The notes under the pieces are model-generated. The model did no database searches. It was not told the origin of the DNA and saw only the letters and a program-made list of their open reading frames with translations. From contig NZ_NCUW01000029.1 in assembly GCF_002096335.1 (NCBI RefSeq), forward strand, positions 1 through 64,000: a stretch of 64,000 nt of DNA, in the 5' to 3' direction. This document shows positions 35,809 through 45,157 of this stretch, one piece after another. Position numbers and translations under genes: made by a program. Numbering within the stretch: the first letter of the stretch is position 1; every line of letters begins with the position of its first letter. This DNA is from Streptococcus oralis subsp. dentisani. GTDB lineage: Bacteria; Bacillota; Bacilli; Lactobacillales; Streptococcaceae.

Positions 35809-36771
35809 ATGACACAAGAATGGTTTGAAAGTGCCGATCTTGAGAAAAAATCACCTCAGACGAAATCGGAAATCCAGCCCGACCAACCAGAGACTTCGGA
35901 AACTGTGGAAACTGAACCACAAGCAAGCCAAGAAACTCCGGTCTCACCTAAAGAGTCGGAAAAGCATGAGGAGGAAGCTCCCGAAATGACTGAGGAAACC
36001 CAAACCGAGGAAGAGGGAGAAGGGAAAGCTGAAGAGGAACACAAGCAAGAAAACTCTGTAAAAGAGAAAAGCATCCTCAGCAAGGCTTTAGATAGTCCCT
36101 ATATCCCAGACATTGACCCCCGCAAAACTGCTCGATTCAAAGAAGAAATCGCACTATTTTGGTCTTGGTTGCTGGATGCTATCCAAGAACCAACTACTAG
36201 CAAGACTACGGACCAAAAGCATCGTTACAGTGTCTTTGCCCTACTCACCTTGCTATCTTCGATTAATCTTTTCTTTAGTATCTATCATATCAAGCACCTC
36301 TACTATGGCTATATGATTTCTATTGCTAATAGTTCTCCTAACCAGCTTCCACCTTTAGATCTCTTTGCTGGACTTTCTATCTTGGTCGCTAGCGCTCTAT
36401 TTTACTTTTCCATCATTTTGGGAGGCTTTACTGTCCGACGTGTGCTGGATCAGGAGAGTGACTTCACATTCCAAGAAGCCTTTGATCGGTATAGCCGACT
36501 CTTTGCTATCCCACTTGTCCTAACAGCTCTAGCAAGTTTCTTTGCACTCTTTGGTGGCTTGCGATTTGCTGGCATCCTCACTCTTCTAAGCCTGGCCATC
36601 TTTGCCCTTGCAAATCTCTTTGTGATTAGCAAGCCAAGTAAGACCAATAGCCTCGACCCATTTTATCGTTTCTTACTAGCTGTCTTACTTGATGGCGCTA
36701 TTCTCTTACCCTTCTTCATTGCAGAGCTCGCACTGACAGTAGACTACCTTCGCATCCTGACATTCTTTTAA
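35809..36771 (+). CDS. Acidic-N-terminus membrane protein (DUF6574-like)
   Basis: 320 aa from ATG 35809, chosen for AAGGAGG just upstream; the earlier ATG lacks a site. Residues 1-100 are Glu/Thr-rich and disordered. TM helices lie near 145-170, 185-215, 235-255, 260-280 and 295-318. Function unknown; fourth gene of the PadR operon, closed by the terminator at 36774. Confidence 0.8.
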   Translation: MTQEWFESADLEKKSPQTKSEIQPDQPETSETVETEPQASQETPVSPKESEKHEEEAPEMTEETQTEEEGEGKAEEEHKQENSVKEKSILSKALDSPYIPDIDPRKTARFKEEIALFWSWLLDAIQEPTTSKTTDQKHRYSVFALLTLLSSINLFFSIYHIKHLYYGYMISIANSSPNQLPPLDLFAGLSILVASALFYFSIILGGFTVRRVLDQESDFTFQEAFDRYSRLFAIPLVLTALASFFALFGGLRFAGILTLLSLAIFALANLFVISKPSKTNSLDPFYRFLLAVLLDGAILLPFFIAELALTVDYLRILTFF

Positions 36772-36773
36772 CC

Positions 36774-36807
36774 AAAATCCCTGCCATTTGTTAATGACAG
36801 GGATTTT
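36774..36807. terminator. Bidirectional terminator between the PadR operon and the DUF4299-like gene
   Basis: AAAATCCCTG-CCATT / AATGACAGGGATTTTT with one mismatch. Confidence 0.8.
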
Positions 36808-36833
36808 TATGCTTACTCTTTTTTAAACAAGGC

Positions 36834-37694
36834 CTACTCGATGCTTGCCAATTCCTCAAAATCTTTTCCCAGAAAGGGCTGTACTTCCAATTGATTGGCA
36901 TCTAGTTGATGGTAAAATGCTGTTGGTAGCGACTCTAGGAATTTTTCGTAGTCTAGACGAGCGATGGATTCGTAGTCTTCTGCTTTGGACCCATCACCAG
37001 AAATCGTCACTAGGTCAATCTCCCAAACAAGTTCCTTGCCTGCTAGCTGCTCAGTATAGGATGCTGGTACAAAGGGTTCCTTTGGCAAGATTGTCTTGAC
37101 TCCTTGGGCTAGGTGGTAGATACCGTGCACCATGCCTTGGGCGTCTGGGTAAAATTTTACACTGGCAAGGTAGGCATCAGAGCCTTGAACCTTCTTGACC
37201 AGCTCTTCAAAACGTGCCAATCCATCCTCAGCCAAAAAGCTCTCGAGGTATTCCTTATTGAGATAGATAGGGGACAAGAGCCCTTGGCAATAGACTAAAC
37301 GAGCCGCCTTATCAGCTAGATAATTCTTGATCATTTCTCGGAAATAAGCTTCAAAGTCAAATCCTTCTAGTCCTTCTACTGCCTCCCCCAACTTGCTCGA
37401 TAGAGCTTGGAGGAGAGTCTCTACAATCTCCCAGTCCGCTCTAGTAAGGAAATCTGGAATCACCACTTGATAGCCTTTTCGACTATCCGCATAGTTCACT
37501 TTGAAGAGAAATTGCGACTTACCAACAACCCCACACTCCATGTATTCGAGACGATTGAGGGGCTGACGGAGATAGACGGCATCATAACTATGCGACTCCA
37601 AGCCCTCTACCAAGGCCAAGATGGACTTGGCAGTCAAGACCTCCTGTTGTCCTAGAATGCTTTCTTTATTTGGGATAAAAAATGTTTTCGCCAT
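36834..37694 (-). CDS. DUF4299-like protein of unknown function
   Basis: 286 aa, no signal or TM. Starts MAKTFFIPNKESILGQQEVL; I take it for the DUF4299 family known in streptococci, from memory. No catalytic motif found. A full-match cre sequence overlaps its promoter (37708-37721), so it is probably induced when preferred sugars are absent. Confidence 0.75.
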   Translation of the reverse strand: MAKTFFIPNKESILGQQEVLTAKSILALVEGLESHSYDAVYLRQPLNRLEYMECGVVGKSQFLFKVNYADSRKGYQVVIPDFLTRADWEIVETLLQALSSKLGEAVEGLEGFDFEAYFREMIKNYLADKAARLVYCQGLLSPIYLNKEYLESFLAEDGLARFEELVKKVQGSDAYLASVKFYPDAQGMVHGIYHLAQGVKTILPKEPFVPASYTEQLAGKELVWEIDLVTISGDGSKAEDYESIARLDYEKFLESLPTAFYHQLDANQLEVQPFLGKDFEELASIE

Positions 37695-37707
37695 AACTGG
37701 CCTCCTT

Positions 37708-37730
37708 TGAAATCGTTTACATACAGTATA
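37708..37730 (-). promoter_or_regulatory. cre site and -10 of the DUF4299-like gene
   Basis: TATACT (rc 37725-37730) and TGTAAACGATTTCA (rc 37708-37721), a full match to the cre consensus TGNAANCGNWNNCA just downstream of the -10. Confidence 0.7.
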
Positions 37731-37863
37731 CCCTATTTTCCTGAAAGATACAGAAACAAATTTTAGATTTTTAGATAAAAAGCATAGAAAAACAGCCCCT
37801 GAAAATTGCTTGACATTCGGCAGACTAAAAGTAATCGGTATTCACACACCCTAGAAATGCAAT

Positions 37864-37889
37864 AAAGACGACCAAAGGAATCGTCTTTA
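37864..37889 (-). terminator. Terminator of the broken gene
   Basis: AAAGACGA / TCGTCTTT; it overlaps the stop of the remnant at 37887-37889. Confidence 0.6.
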
Positions 37890-38321
37890 TTTTCTGTAAG
37901 TAAATTCTATATAGCTTATACTGTCCTTATCTATATTGCTATCCGACTTTAATTTTGTAGCTAACTGCCATGCTTGTTCAAAATATTTTCTAAATACCCC
38001 CACCAATTTCTTTCAAAGAATATGGATAAGATGCATAAGATGATGAAACAAAAATAACCTCTTCCTTATCAATTATTACAAATTGAATCTTTGAAAATTT
38101 TATTTTTTCTTCCTTATTATCAAAGCATCTATACGAATAATTGGAATCGTAACTTAGATGTTCAAGCATTTCGTCTATATTACGCTTATAACTAAAGGTA
38201 AGTATTTCTTTATAATCTCATATATCTTTTTATGATTGTAGATCTTTTTAATTTGCTTATCAATTTAATTGCCTATATGTTCCTTCTTAGCATCATTTCT
38301 TCGTATAGGATTTATTTTCAT
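37887..38321 (-). pseudogene. Broken gene of unknown family (one stop, two frameshifts)
   Basis: Reading the minus strand from ATG 38319-38321: MKINPIRRNDAKKEHIGN, an in-frame TAA, then IDKQIKKIYNHKKIYEIIKK, a frameshift, RNIDEMLEHLSYDSNY, KIQFVIIDKEEVIFVSSS, YPYSLKEIGG, a second frameshift in a run of five G, then GVFRKYFEQAWQLATKL and IDKDSISYIEFTYRK. The pieces join into one plausible protein of about 140 aa, and the run ends on a terminator. I cannot name the family. The stretch from 37740 to 37860 and 38322 to 38436 shows nothing else. Confidence 0.6.
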
Positions 38322-38436
38322 AAAATCTTGCTAATTAAAGTCATAAAATCAATACATATTCTGAGAATATATCTGAATTTCATAGAAAAGCAATGAATAA
38401 ACTTCTAAGAAAGCAAAAACTCATTCTGAGCTCTTC

Positions 38437-38796
38437 TTACTTTTTATCCTGCTGTGCCATCTCCTGATTGTAGGCCAAAGCTAGCTTGATCCAGTAAGAC
38501 AATTCCTTTTGTGCTTCGCCATCTAAATCAATATAGCCATGATAAAGCCTGCCCTTCATCACTGTGACACTGGCACCATTTTTAGGCAGGACCTGCTTTT
38601 CCAGTTCCTTACCTATGCGGACCATGACAAGCTCTTGACCTCTCGAACTCACAGTAACGGTCATCTTACCACGGACCATAAAAGCCAAACCACCAAACAT
38701 CTTCTTCTCTTCTACCTCTTCTTCAAAAACACGAGGAGAAAGTTCAGTAGCTAAAATGGTACGAATCTGTTGAGCCAAAGATTTACTATATGCCAT
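38437..38796 (-). CDS. TfoX N-terminal domain-like protein (paralogue 2)
   Basis: 119 aa, a paralogue of 22482-22829 with the same core (KKMFGGLAFMVRGKM, GRLYHGYIDLD). Nine nt after the VOC gene, with GGAGAGCG upstream; part of the VOC-TfoX pair. Confidence 0.85.
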   Translation of the reverse strand: MAYSKSLAQQIRTILATELSPRVFEEEVEEKKMFGGLAFMVRGKMTVTVSSRGQELVMVRIGKELEKQVLPKNGASVTVMKGRLYHGYIDLDGEAQKELSYWIKLALAYNQEMAQQDKK

Positions 38797-38805
38797 CGCT
38801 CTCCC

Positions 38806-39222
38806 CTACTTCATCATCACATCCCAGCCGATACCAAAACGGTCAATCAAGCGGCCATAAAACTTAGCAAAAGCTTGATTCTCTAGAGCATAGAGAATCC
38901 GTCCACCTTCAGCAAGCTTAGCAAAGAGCTCATCGGCTTCTTCTCTACTATCTGGGCTCAGAACCAACCATTGATTGGGCTGAGGGTTGCTAGGAATAGA
39001 TAGGTCATTAAAAACACCTACATCCTCACCATTCAGGGTTAAGTTTTCCGTATCTAAGGCAATCCAGGCAATCTTATCTCGTTTTTCTGCAGGAAGGTCT
39101 GCTGGATCCATCATCTCACTGGCTCGGACAAGTCCCTTTATCTCTGTCTGAAAAAGATCCGCATAGAAACGAAAAGCTTCTTCGGCCTGACCATTAAAAC
39201 TTAAAAACACGTCTAATTTCAT
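38806..39222 (-). CDS. VOC family (PhnB-like) protein
   Basis: 138 aa. Starts MKLDVFLSFNGQAEEAFRFY, with GEDVGVFND and FGRLIDRFGIGWDV late; typical of PhnB/glyoxalase-fold proteins of unknown substrate. First gene of the VOC-TfoX pair, just downstream of the AraC gene. Confidence 0.87.
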   Translation of the reverse strand: MKLDVFLSFNGQAEEAFRFYADLFQTEIKGLVRASEMMDPADLPAEKRDKIAWIALDTENLTLNGEDVGVFNDLSIPSNPQPNQWLVLSPDSREEADELFAKLAEGGRILYALENQAFAKFYGRLIDRFGIGWDVMMK

Positions 39223-39278
39223 TATTGTTCCTCCAATTGTTTATAACTGAGAATAAATCTCTAGTATCAGTTTATCAA

Positions 39279-40082
39279 TTAGGATAAAAATTTTCTTATT
39301 CTCAATTGCGCTTGTTTGGCTAGGGAACGCATGATTAAAACTGGAAGATTAACTGTAATAGGTGGATCACTGGGCAAGGGCCTGCGCATGCTGATTTCCT
39401 CTTGATAGATGCTATCGCCTGCAAAAGTGAGAGGCTCATCGCTGCCCCAGCGAAAGTTATGCTTCAAGACATAGTTTTTAGTTAGGCGTAAATCCTCCAG
39501 CAATTCACAGGCCAAAAGATAGTAGCGACCATCGGGTACATTTTCAAAAGTAAACTGTCTCTCCTGACTCAGTGCTACTCCGATAACCGGCTCTTCTTTG
39601 GGTATTCGGGTTTTGAACAGTCCGACACAGCTAAGGCGTGGTTCATACCCTTCAGGATAAGATAGCGCCACAGTCAGCCTATTGCCACTTTTACAGTCGG
39701 GATCCTGATGTAACAAAGCTCCCTTCTCATCCAGCTGTTTTACCATAAAATCATAAGCCTTGGTTGATTCTTGGTAGTATTTTTTAGGCGAAAGTCCAGT
39801 ATGCCGCTTAAAAGTATTGGAAAAACTGCCTAGACTATCATAACCAGCTTCCATAGAGGTCTCGGTCACATTTTGCCGGCTTTCTACAATCTCCTGAATC
39901 CCTTTTTCCATCTTAAGAGCTTCCACATATTGCTTGATAGAAAAACCCATCTTTTTCTTGAAAGTTCTGGATAGATGGAAAGGACTATAATGGAAATGCT
40001 CAGCCAAATCGGTCAGACTCAGCTCTTCATCTGCATGCTGACGCAGATAGGCTGCCACTTCTTCCATGATAGCTTTAGACAT
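39279..40082 (-). CDS. AraC family transcriptional regulator
   Basis: 267 aa from ATG 40082, chosen for AAAGGAG upstream. Two HTH motifs at the N-terminus (LSLTDLAEHFHYSPFHLSRTFKK and ETSMEAGYDSLGSFSNTFK). The C-terminal ~150 residues resemble the effector-binding domain of the Rob/SoxS-like AraC group, but are unassigned. It probably controls the VOC and TfoX genes downstream. Confidence 0.88.
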   Translation of the reverse strand: MSKAIMEEVAAYLRQHADEELSLTDLAEHFHYSPFHLSRTFKKKMGFSIKQYVEALKMEKGIQEIVESRQNVTETSMEAGYDSLGSFSNTFKRHTGLSPKKYYQESTKAYDFMVKQLDEKGALLHQDPDCKSGNRLTVALSYPEGYEPRLSCVGLFKTRIPKEEPVIGVALSQERQFTFENVPDGRYYLLACELLEDLRLTKNYVLKHNFRWGSDEPLTFAGDSIYQEEISMRRPLPSDPPITVNLPVLIMRSLAKQAQLRIRKFLS

Positions 40083-40190
40083 AGACCTGCTCCTTTCCCA
40101 TTTATTCAACCCCATTATATCACATCAAAAAGAAAGGACAAAAAATCGAAACCTTAATAATGAAAATCTAAGCTTCAAATAAATAATGAA

Positions 40191-40224
40191 AAAACTTTAG
40201 ACGCTTGAAGCATCTAAAGTTTTT
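40191..40224 (-). terminator. Terminator of trhO
   Basis: AAAACTTTAGA / TCTAAAGTTTTT, 11-bp stem with T run. Confidence 0.8.
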
Positions 40225-40240
40225 GGTATTTACTCTGCGA

Positions 40241-41227
40241 TTACTGAGCTACCACTGTTTCCAAGCTTTCACCGATAGCAGCTAGGCGCTCGATTACTTC
40301 TGCTTGTGTCAATTCATTTTCTGAAACATAGCGGTTGCGTGGGTGAACACGGCACTCGTGTGAGCATCCACGAAGGTACTTGTCTTCATTTTCTTCTGAT
40401 GTCAAGATACGACGGTTACAGAAGGGATTTCCACAGTTGACATAGCGTTCACATGGTGTTCCATCAAACCAGTCTTTCCCTACGATGGTTGGGTTGACAT
40501 GGTTGATATCAACTGCGATACGCTCGTCAAAGACGTACATTTTTCCATCCCAAAGCTCGCCTTGGACTTCTGGGTCTTTACCGTAAGTTGCGATTCCTCC
40601 GTGCAATTGGCCGACATCTTTGTAGCCTTCACGCACCATCCAACCTGAGAATTTCTCACAGCGAACGCCACCTGTACAGTAAACCACGACACGCTTGTCC
40701 ATGAATTTTTCCTTGTTGTCACGGACCCATTGTGGCAACTCACGGAAGTTGCGGATGTCTGGGCGGATAGCCCCACGGAAATGTCCTAGATCGTACTCGT
40801 AATCGTTACGTGTGTCAAGAACCACTGTATCTTCGTCAAGAAGGGCTTCTTTGAACTCTTTTGGAGACAAGTAAGCACCTGTAGTTTCAAGTGGGTTGAT
40901 GTCGTTGTCGAAGTCGTTGTCTTCCAAACCAAGGTGGACAATCTCTTTCTTGTAGCGAACAAACATCTTCTTGAAGGCTTGTTCATTTTCTTCGTCAATC
41001 TTGAACCAGAGGTCTTCCATTCCTGGGAGGCTGTGAACGTAGTCCATGTATTTTTGAGTTGTTTCGTAGTCACCTGAAACGGTTCCGTTGATTCCCTCGT
41101 CAGCGACTAGGATACGACCTTTGAGGCCGATTGATTTACAGAAAGCCAAGTGGTCTGCCGCAAATTGCTCTGCGTTTTCAATTGGAGTATAGAGGTAGTA
41201 AAGTAAGACACGAATATCTTTTGCCAT
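40241..41227 (-). CDS. trhO: tRNA uridine-34 hydroxylase / rhodanese-related protein TrhO
   Basis: 328 aa from ATG 41227, with AAGAGAA upstream; the longer frame lacks a site. N-terminal UPF0176 domain ([20 protein letters not shown]), rhodanese domain with the active-site Cys in [13 protein letters not shown], and C-terminal Cys cluster ([15 protein letters not shown] ... CSHECRVH) likely to bind zinc. It hydroxylates U34 of tRNAs. Promoter at 41284-41312. Confidence 0.9.
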   Translation of the reverse strand: MAKDIRVLLYYLYTPIENAEQFAADHLAFCKSIGLKGRILVADEGINGTVSGDYETTQKYMDYVHSLPGMEDLWFKIDEENEQAFKKMFVRYKKEIVHLGLEDNDFDNDINPLETTGAYLSPKEFKEALLDEDTVVLDTRNDYEYDLGHFRGAIRPDIRNFRELPQWVRDNKEKFMDKRVVVYCTGGVRCEKFSGWMVREGYKDVGQLHGGIATYGKDPEVQGELWDGKMYVFDERIAVDINHVNPTIVGKDWFDGTPCERYVNCGNPFCNRRILTSEENEDKYLRGCSHECRVHPRNRYVSENELTQAEVIERLAAIGESLETVVAQ

Positions 41228-41283
41228 AAGATTTGTTCTCTTTTCTATTCTTAAATTTTCAGAATTTTTCATTCAACTATACT

Positions 41284-41312
41284 AGTATACCCACTTGGGA
41301 AAACGAATGCAA
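41284..41312 (-). promoter_or_regulatory. trhO promoter
   Basis: TTGCAT (rc 41307-41312), 17 bp, TATACT (rc 41284-41289). Confidence 0.65.
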
Positions 41313-41414
41313 TTTATTTGACCGGAAATTGTAGAGAGACCTGCCACTGCACTTCATCAGTAACCATAGCGAATCGCAGATAATTCTCTCAATTTTTTTA
41401 TTTACATCCTAAAA

Positions 41415-41452
41415 ATCACTACCTCCCCTAGGAAACTAGGGAAGGCAGTGAT
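41415..41452 (-). terminator. Terminator of the N-glycan transporter operon
   Basis: ATCACTGCCTTCCCTAG / CTAGGGGAGGTAGTGAT on the minus strand, 17 bp with two G-U, followed by T5. Confidence 0.88.
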
Positions 41453-41496
41453 CACATTTTTAGGAATTAGGAATGAATACACGAAATCAGTTTGTC

Positions 41497-42981
41497 TTAT
41501 GATTTTTTGTTTTTCAAGAATTCGTCGTATTGTTTTTGCATTTCGTTCAATACTTTTTCGTAGGCACCTTCAGATTTCAATTTTTCCATCAATTCTGGAA
41601 TTGCTTTATCTGGGTCTACAGTACCAGTGTTAATAGCTGTATCGAATTGTTGCATTGTGTTAGAAATTGCTGAGATTTCAGATTTCACACTATCAGTGTT
41701 AAAGATGAATCCAAGCGCTGGAGATTCTTTAGCTTCTGCCAATTGTTTCTTAGAATCTGCAATTTGTTGGTCTGTAACGTTTTCGTTGATGTAAAGGATC
41801 CAGTTGTTACCAGTGTTCCAACCTGACATGTGAGTGTTTCCTTTATATCCATCAAGGACGCGGACACGGTTTTCTTTACCTTCAACTTTTTCCCAGTTCT
41901 TGCCTTCTGGACCGTAAACAAGACCGTTCAAGAGTTCTGGGTTCGTGTTCAAGAGGTTCAACACTTCCATTGATTTTTCTTTGTTCTTAGAGTTGTTTGA
42001 GATGACAAAGTTAGCAACTTGTGTTGTTTGGTTTTTCTTGATAAAGTTAGTGATTGGTTTGATTTGGATATCTTTGTTAGCAACACGTGAAAGCAAGCTG
42101 TTACCGTAGTCAGCTGGTCCTACTGTTTCTTCACGAACGAACCAAGTATCTTGTTGAAGGTCAAATGAAGTGTCGCTTGTTGCTACGTCTTTTGGAATGT
42201 ATCCAGCTTCATAGAATTTGTGAAGAGTCTTCAAGTGTTCTTTGAAACGAGGTACTTCGTAACGGTTTACGATCTTAGTAGTGTCTCCTTCAAGGTCGAT
42301 AACAAATGGAAGTCCATTTGGTACTGGGTAGTCAAAGTTATCAGATGGGATAAAGTTCTTCGTAACCGCAAATGGTACTACGTCTGGAGCTTTTTCTTTG
42401 ATTTGTTTCAAGACTGGTTCAAGTGTTTCGTATGAAGTGACACCTGAAATGTCAATGCCATATTTGGCAAGAAGAGCGCCGTTGAAGGCAAAGTTTTGAG
42501 ATGATGCAACGTTAGCTGCAACTGGTACTGCATAGATCTTACCGTTTACAGTGTTCCCTTTGATGTAAGCTGGGTCAAGTGCTTTGTAAAGCTCTGCTCC
42601 TTCTTTTTTATACAAATCAGTCAAGTCAGCATAAGCACCTTTTTGAGCATTTACGACATAGTTAGATGCAAATGCGATATCATAATTTTCTCCAGATGAT
42701 GTGATAACAGACATTTTCTTATCATAGTCACCCCATCCAAGGTATTGGATATCCAATTTAGCACCGACTTTTTCCTCGATGATTTTGTTTGCATTTTCTA
42801 GCAATTCATCCAAGTTGTCTGGTTTGTCACCGATTTGGTACATTTTGATAACAGGTTTTTCACCTGAAGCTGAGTCAGCAGCTTTTTTGTTGTTACCTGT
42901 AAGGTTTCCACAAGCAGCAAGACCAGCAGCCAAAGCGACTACGCTAGCAGATGCAAAAGCATATTTTTTCCAGTTTTTCAT
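41497..42981 (-). CDS. ngtS: ABC transporter substrate-binding lipoprotein, N-glycan type
   Basis: 494 aa. Lipobox LAACG with Cys24; extracellular solute-binding family 1 fold (KPVIKMYQIGDKPDNLDEL ...). Equivalent to NgtS in pneumococcus (SP_0092 as I recall), which binds processed complex N-glycans. Operon with both permeases; the ATPase is expected elsewhere. The gene name is by synteny. Confidence 0.83.
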   Translation of the reverse strand: MKNWKKYAFASASVVALAAGLAACGNLTGNNKKAADSASGEKPVIKMYQIGDKPDNLDELLENANKIIEEKVGAKLDIQYLGWGDYDKKMSVITSSGENYDIAFASNYVVNAQKGAYADLTDLYKKEGAELYKALDPAYIKGNTVNGKIYAVPVAANVASSQNFAFNGALLAKYGIDISGVTSYETLEPVLKQIKEKAPDVVPFAVTKNFIPSDNFDYPVPNGLPFVIDLEGDTTKIVNRYEVPRFKEHLKTLHKFYEAGYIPKDVATSDTSFDLQQDTWFVREETVGPADYGNSLLSRVANKDIQIKPITNFIKKNQTTQVANFVISNNSKNKEKSMEVLNLLNTNPELLNGLVYGPEGKNWEKVEGKENRVRVLDGYKGNTHMSGWNTGNNWILYINENVTDQQIADSKKQLAEAKESPALGFIFNTDSVKSEISAISNTMQQFDTAINTGTVDPDKAIPELMEKLKSEGAYEKVLNEMQKQYDEFLKNKKS

Positions 42982-43090
42982 GATAAAAACTCCTTTTTTT
43001 ATTTTTAAACTTATAAACGATTTAATAATTTGTAACTTCAGTCCACTAAGATGAAGTTGGGAAGGGAGAAACGGTGTTTCTCAGCAAGTG

Positions 43091-44014
43091 CTATTCTTTC
43101 ACACCACCGATCGTCAAACCTTTAACAAAGTAGCGTTGGAAGAATGGATAGAGAATCGCGATTGGAAGGGTTGCAACGACAACCATAGCCATACGACCTG
43201 TTTCTTTTGGTAGAGCAACTCCCAGTTGACCAGATAGGCCGACTGCTTTTGCGATGTAGTCCATATTTTGCTGGATTTGCATGAGCAAATATTGCAATGG
43301 ATACAAGTTGTCACTCTTGATATAAAGAAGGGCGTTGAACCAGTCGTTCCAGAAACCAAGAGCTGTCAAAAGCGTGATGGTTGCGATACCTGGAAGTGAC
43401 AATGGTAAACAGATCTGGAAGAAGATCCGAGCTTCGCTGGCACCATCGATACGAGCGGACTCCAGAATGGCTTCTGGAATGGTCTTCTTGAAGAAGGAAC
43501 GCATCAAGATGATATTGAATGGTGAAAGGAGCATGGGAACAATCAAGGCCCAAACGGTATCACCAAGTTGAAGCAGGCGAGTGACCACGATATAGCCTGG
43601 TACCAAACCAGCATTGAACAACATACTAAGAAGAGCGAAGATCGTAAAGAATCTGCGGTACTTAAAGGTTGTACGTGAGATGGCGTAGGCATAAGTGGTT
43701 GTAATGAAGACGTTGGTCACTGTTCCGACTACGGTTACAAAAACTGAGATAAAGAGCGCTTGGAGGATCTTATCTTTAAACTGAGCTAGGAACTGGAATC
43801 CATCTACACCAAACTTCGAAGGGAAAAAGCTATATCCATACTGGAGAATGCTCTTTTCGTCTGTCACTGAAATAATGATAACGAAGATAAAGGGCAAGAT
43901 ACAAGAAAGAGCAATCAAACCAGAGATGATACTAAAGAAGATATCCGCTTTCTTACTAAAGGAGTGAATGCCGACATTATCGATTTTTTCTTTTTTAATT
44001 TTCTTTTCTGCCAT
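43091..44014 (-). CDS. ngtP2: ABC transporter permease (MalG-like)
   Basis: 307 aa from ATG 44014, for AAGGAGGAG upstream. Six TM helices and the EAA loop ESARIDGASEARIFFQICLP. One half of the glycan channel; starts 13 nt before the end of ngtP1 is left, so coupled. Name by synteny. Confidence 0.85.
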   Translation of the reverse strand: MAEKKIKKEKIDNVGIHSFSKKADIFFSIISGLIALSCILPFIFVIIISVTDEKSILQYGYSFFPSKFGVDGFQFLAQFKDKILQALFISVFVTVVGTVTNVFITTTYAYAISRTTFKYRRFFTIFALLSMLFNAGLVPGYIVVTRLLQLGDTVWALIVPMLLSPFNIILMRSFFKKTIPEAILESARIDGASEARIFFQICLPLSLPGIATITLLTALGFWNDWFNALLYIKSDNLYPLQYLLMQIQQNMDYIAKAVGLSGQLGVALPKETGRMAMVVVATLPIAILYPFFQRYFVKGLTIGGVKE

Positions 44015-44027
44015 ATTCTCCTCCTTT

Positions 44028-44957
44028 CTAGAATAAAGCTGAGTTTGGATCGACTCGTCTTGCAAGCAAGTTTGATAGGATAACCAGTATCAAACCGACA
44101 ACGGATTGGTAAAGACCGGCTGCTGAAGCCATACCGATATCTGCTGTCTGAGTCAAACCATTAAAGACATAGACGTCTAGTACGTTGGTTACATTGTAAA
44201 GCTGACCAGCATTGTGTGGGATTTGATAGAAGAGACCGAAGTCTGCACGGAAGATATTTCCGACTGCAAGGATGGTCAAGACTGTCACAAGTGGAGTCAA
44301 CTGAGGAATGGTTACGTTGCGAATACGTTGCCACTTGCTAGCCCCGTCCACTGTTGCTGCTTCGTAGTAGGTTGGGTCAATTCCCATGATTGTCGCATAG
44401 TACATGACACTGCTATATCCAAAGCCTTTCCAAATACCTAGGAAAAGGAGAAGGTATGGCCAAATTCCTAAGTCAGCGTAGAAGTTGACTTCCTTCATAC
44501 CAATGGATGTTAGGAAATGGTTGAAAACCCCTTTGTCAATGTTTAGGAAGGCATCTGTAAAGAAACTGATGATAACCCATGACAGGAAGTAAGGGAACAA
44601 CATAGACGTTTGGAAAATCTTAACCATTCTCTTAGAGCGAAGCTCGCTGAGGATAATGGCAATCCCTACTGATACAATCAAACCGATAAAGATAAAGCCG
44701 AGATTGTAGAGAACGGTATTACGAGTGATGATAAAGGCATCTTTTGAACTAAACAAGAATCTGAAATTATCTAACCCGACCCATTTACTATTCACAATAC
44801 TATCTATGAAACCATTACTGGTCATATGGTAGTCTTTAAAGGCGACCACATTCCCAAATACTGGAATGTAAAAGAATAGAATCAACCAGAGTGCCCCTGG
44901 TAAAACCATCAAGAGAAAGATCCAGTTATCTCTCAAGGTCTTTGAAAACTTTTTCAT
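44028..44957 (-). CDS. ngtP1: ABC transporter permease (MalF-like)
   Basis: 309 aa with six TM helices and an EAA loop containing EAATVDGASKWQRIRNVTIP. First gene of the ngtP1-P2-S operon; promoter with cre at 45009-45056. Confidence 0.85.
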   Translation of the reverse strand: MKKFSKTLRDNWIFLLMVLPGALWLILFFYIPVFGNVVAFKDYHMTSNGFIDSIVNSKWVGLDNFRFLFSSKDAFIITRNTVLYNLGFIFIGLIVSVGIAIILSELRSKRMVKIFQTSMLFPYFLSWVIISFFTDAFLNIDKGVFNHFLTSIGMKEVNFYADLGIWPYLLLFLGIWKGFGYSSVMYYATIMGIDPTYYEAATVDGASKWQRIRNVTIPQLTPLVTVLTILAVGNIFRADFGLFYQIPHNAGQLYNVTNVLDVYVFNGLTQTADIGMASAAGLYQSVVGLILVILSNLLARRVDPNSALF

Positions 44958-45008
44958 AATTTCCTCCCTTTTTATTCCTAAAAACTGATTTCATCGAATT
45001 TTTAGGTT

Positions 45009-45056
45009 TGATAACGATTACATTATTAGTATACTCCTATTTGAAGGTCAGGTTAA
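45009..45056 (-). promoter_or_regulatory. Promoter and cre site of the glycan transporter operon
   Basis: TTAACC (rc 45051-45056), 17 bp, TATACT (rc 45028-45033), then TGTAATCGTTATCA (rc 45009-45022), a full match to cre, overlapping the start point. CcpA should block initiation when glucose is present. Confidence 0.75.
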
Positions 45057-45070
45057 ACTACTAATTATAG

Positions 45071-45110
45071 AAAAAACTCCACAAATTATTTTATGTGGAG
45101 AAGTTTTTTA
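45071..45110 (-). terminator. Terminator of the GH38-ROK-GH20 operon
   Basis: CTCCACA / TGTGGAG flanked by A6 and T6, active on both strands. Confidence 0.8.
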
Positions 45111-45157
45111 TAAGAAATAGGTTTCACGAGAAACATTCTGACTCGGAAAAGATGCCT

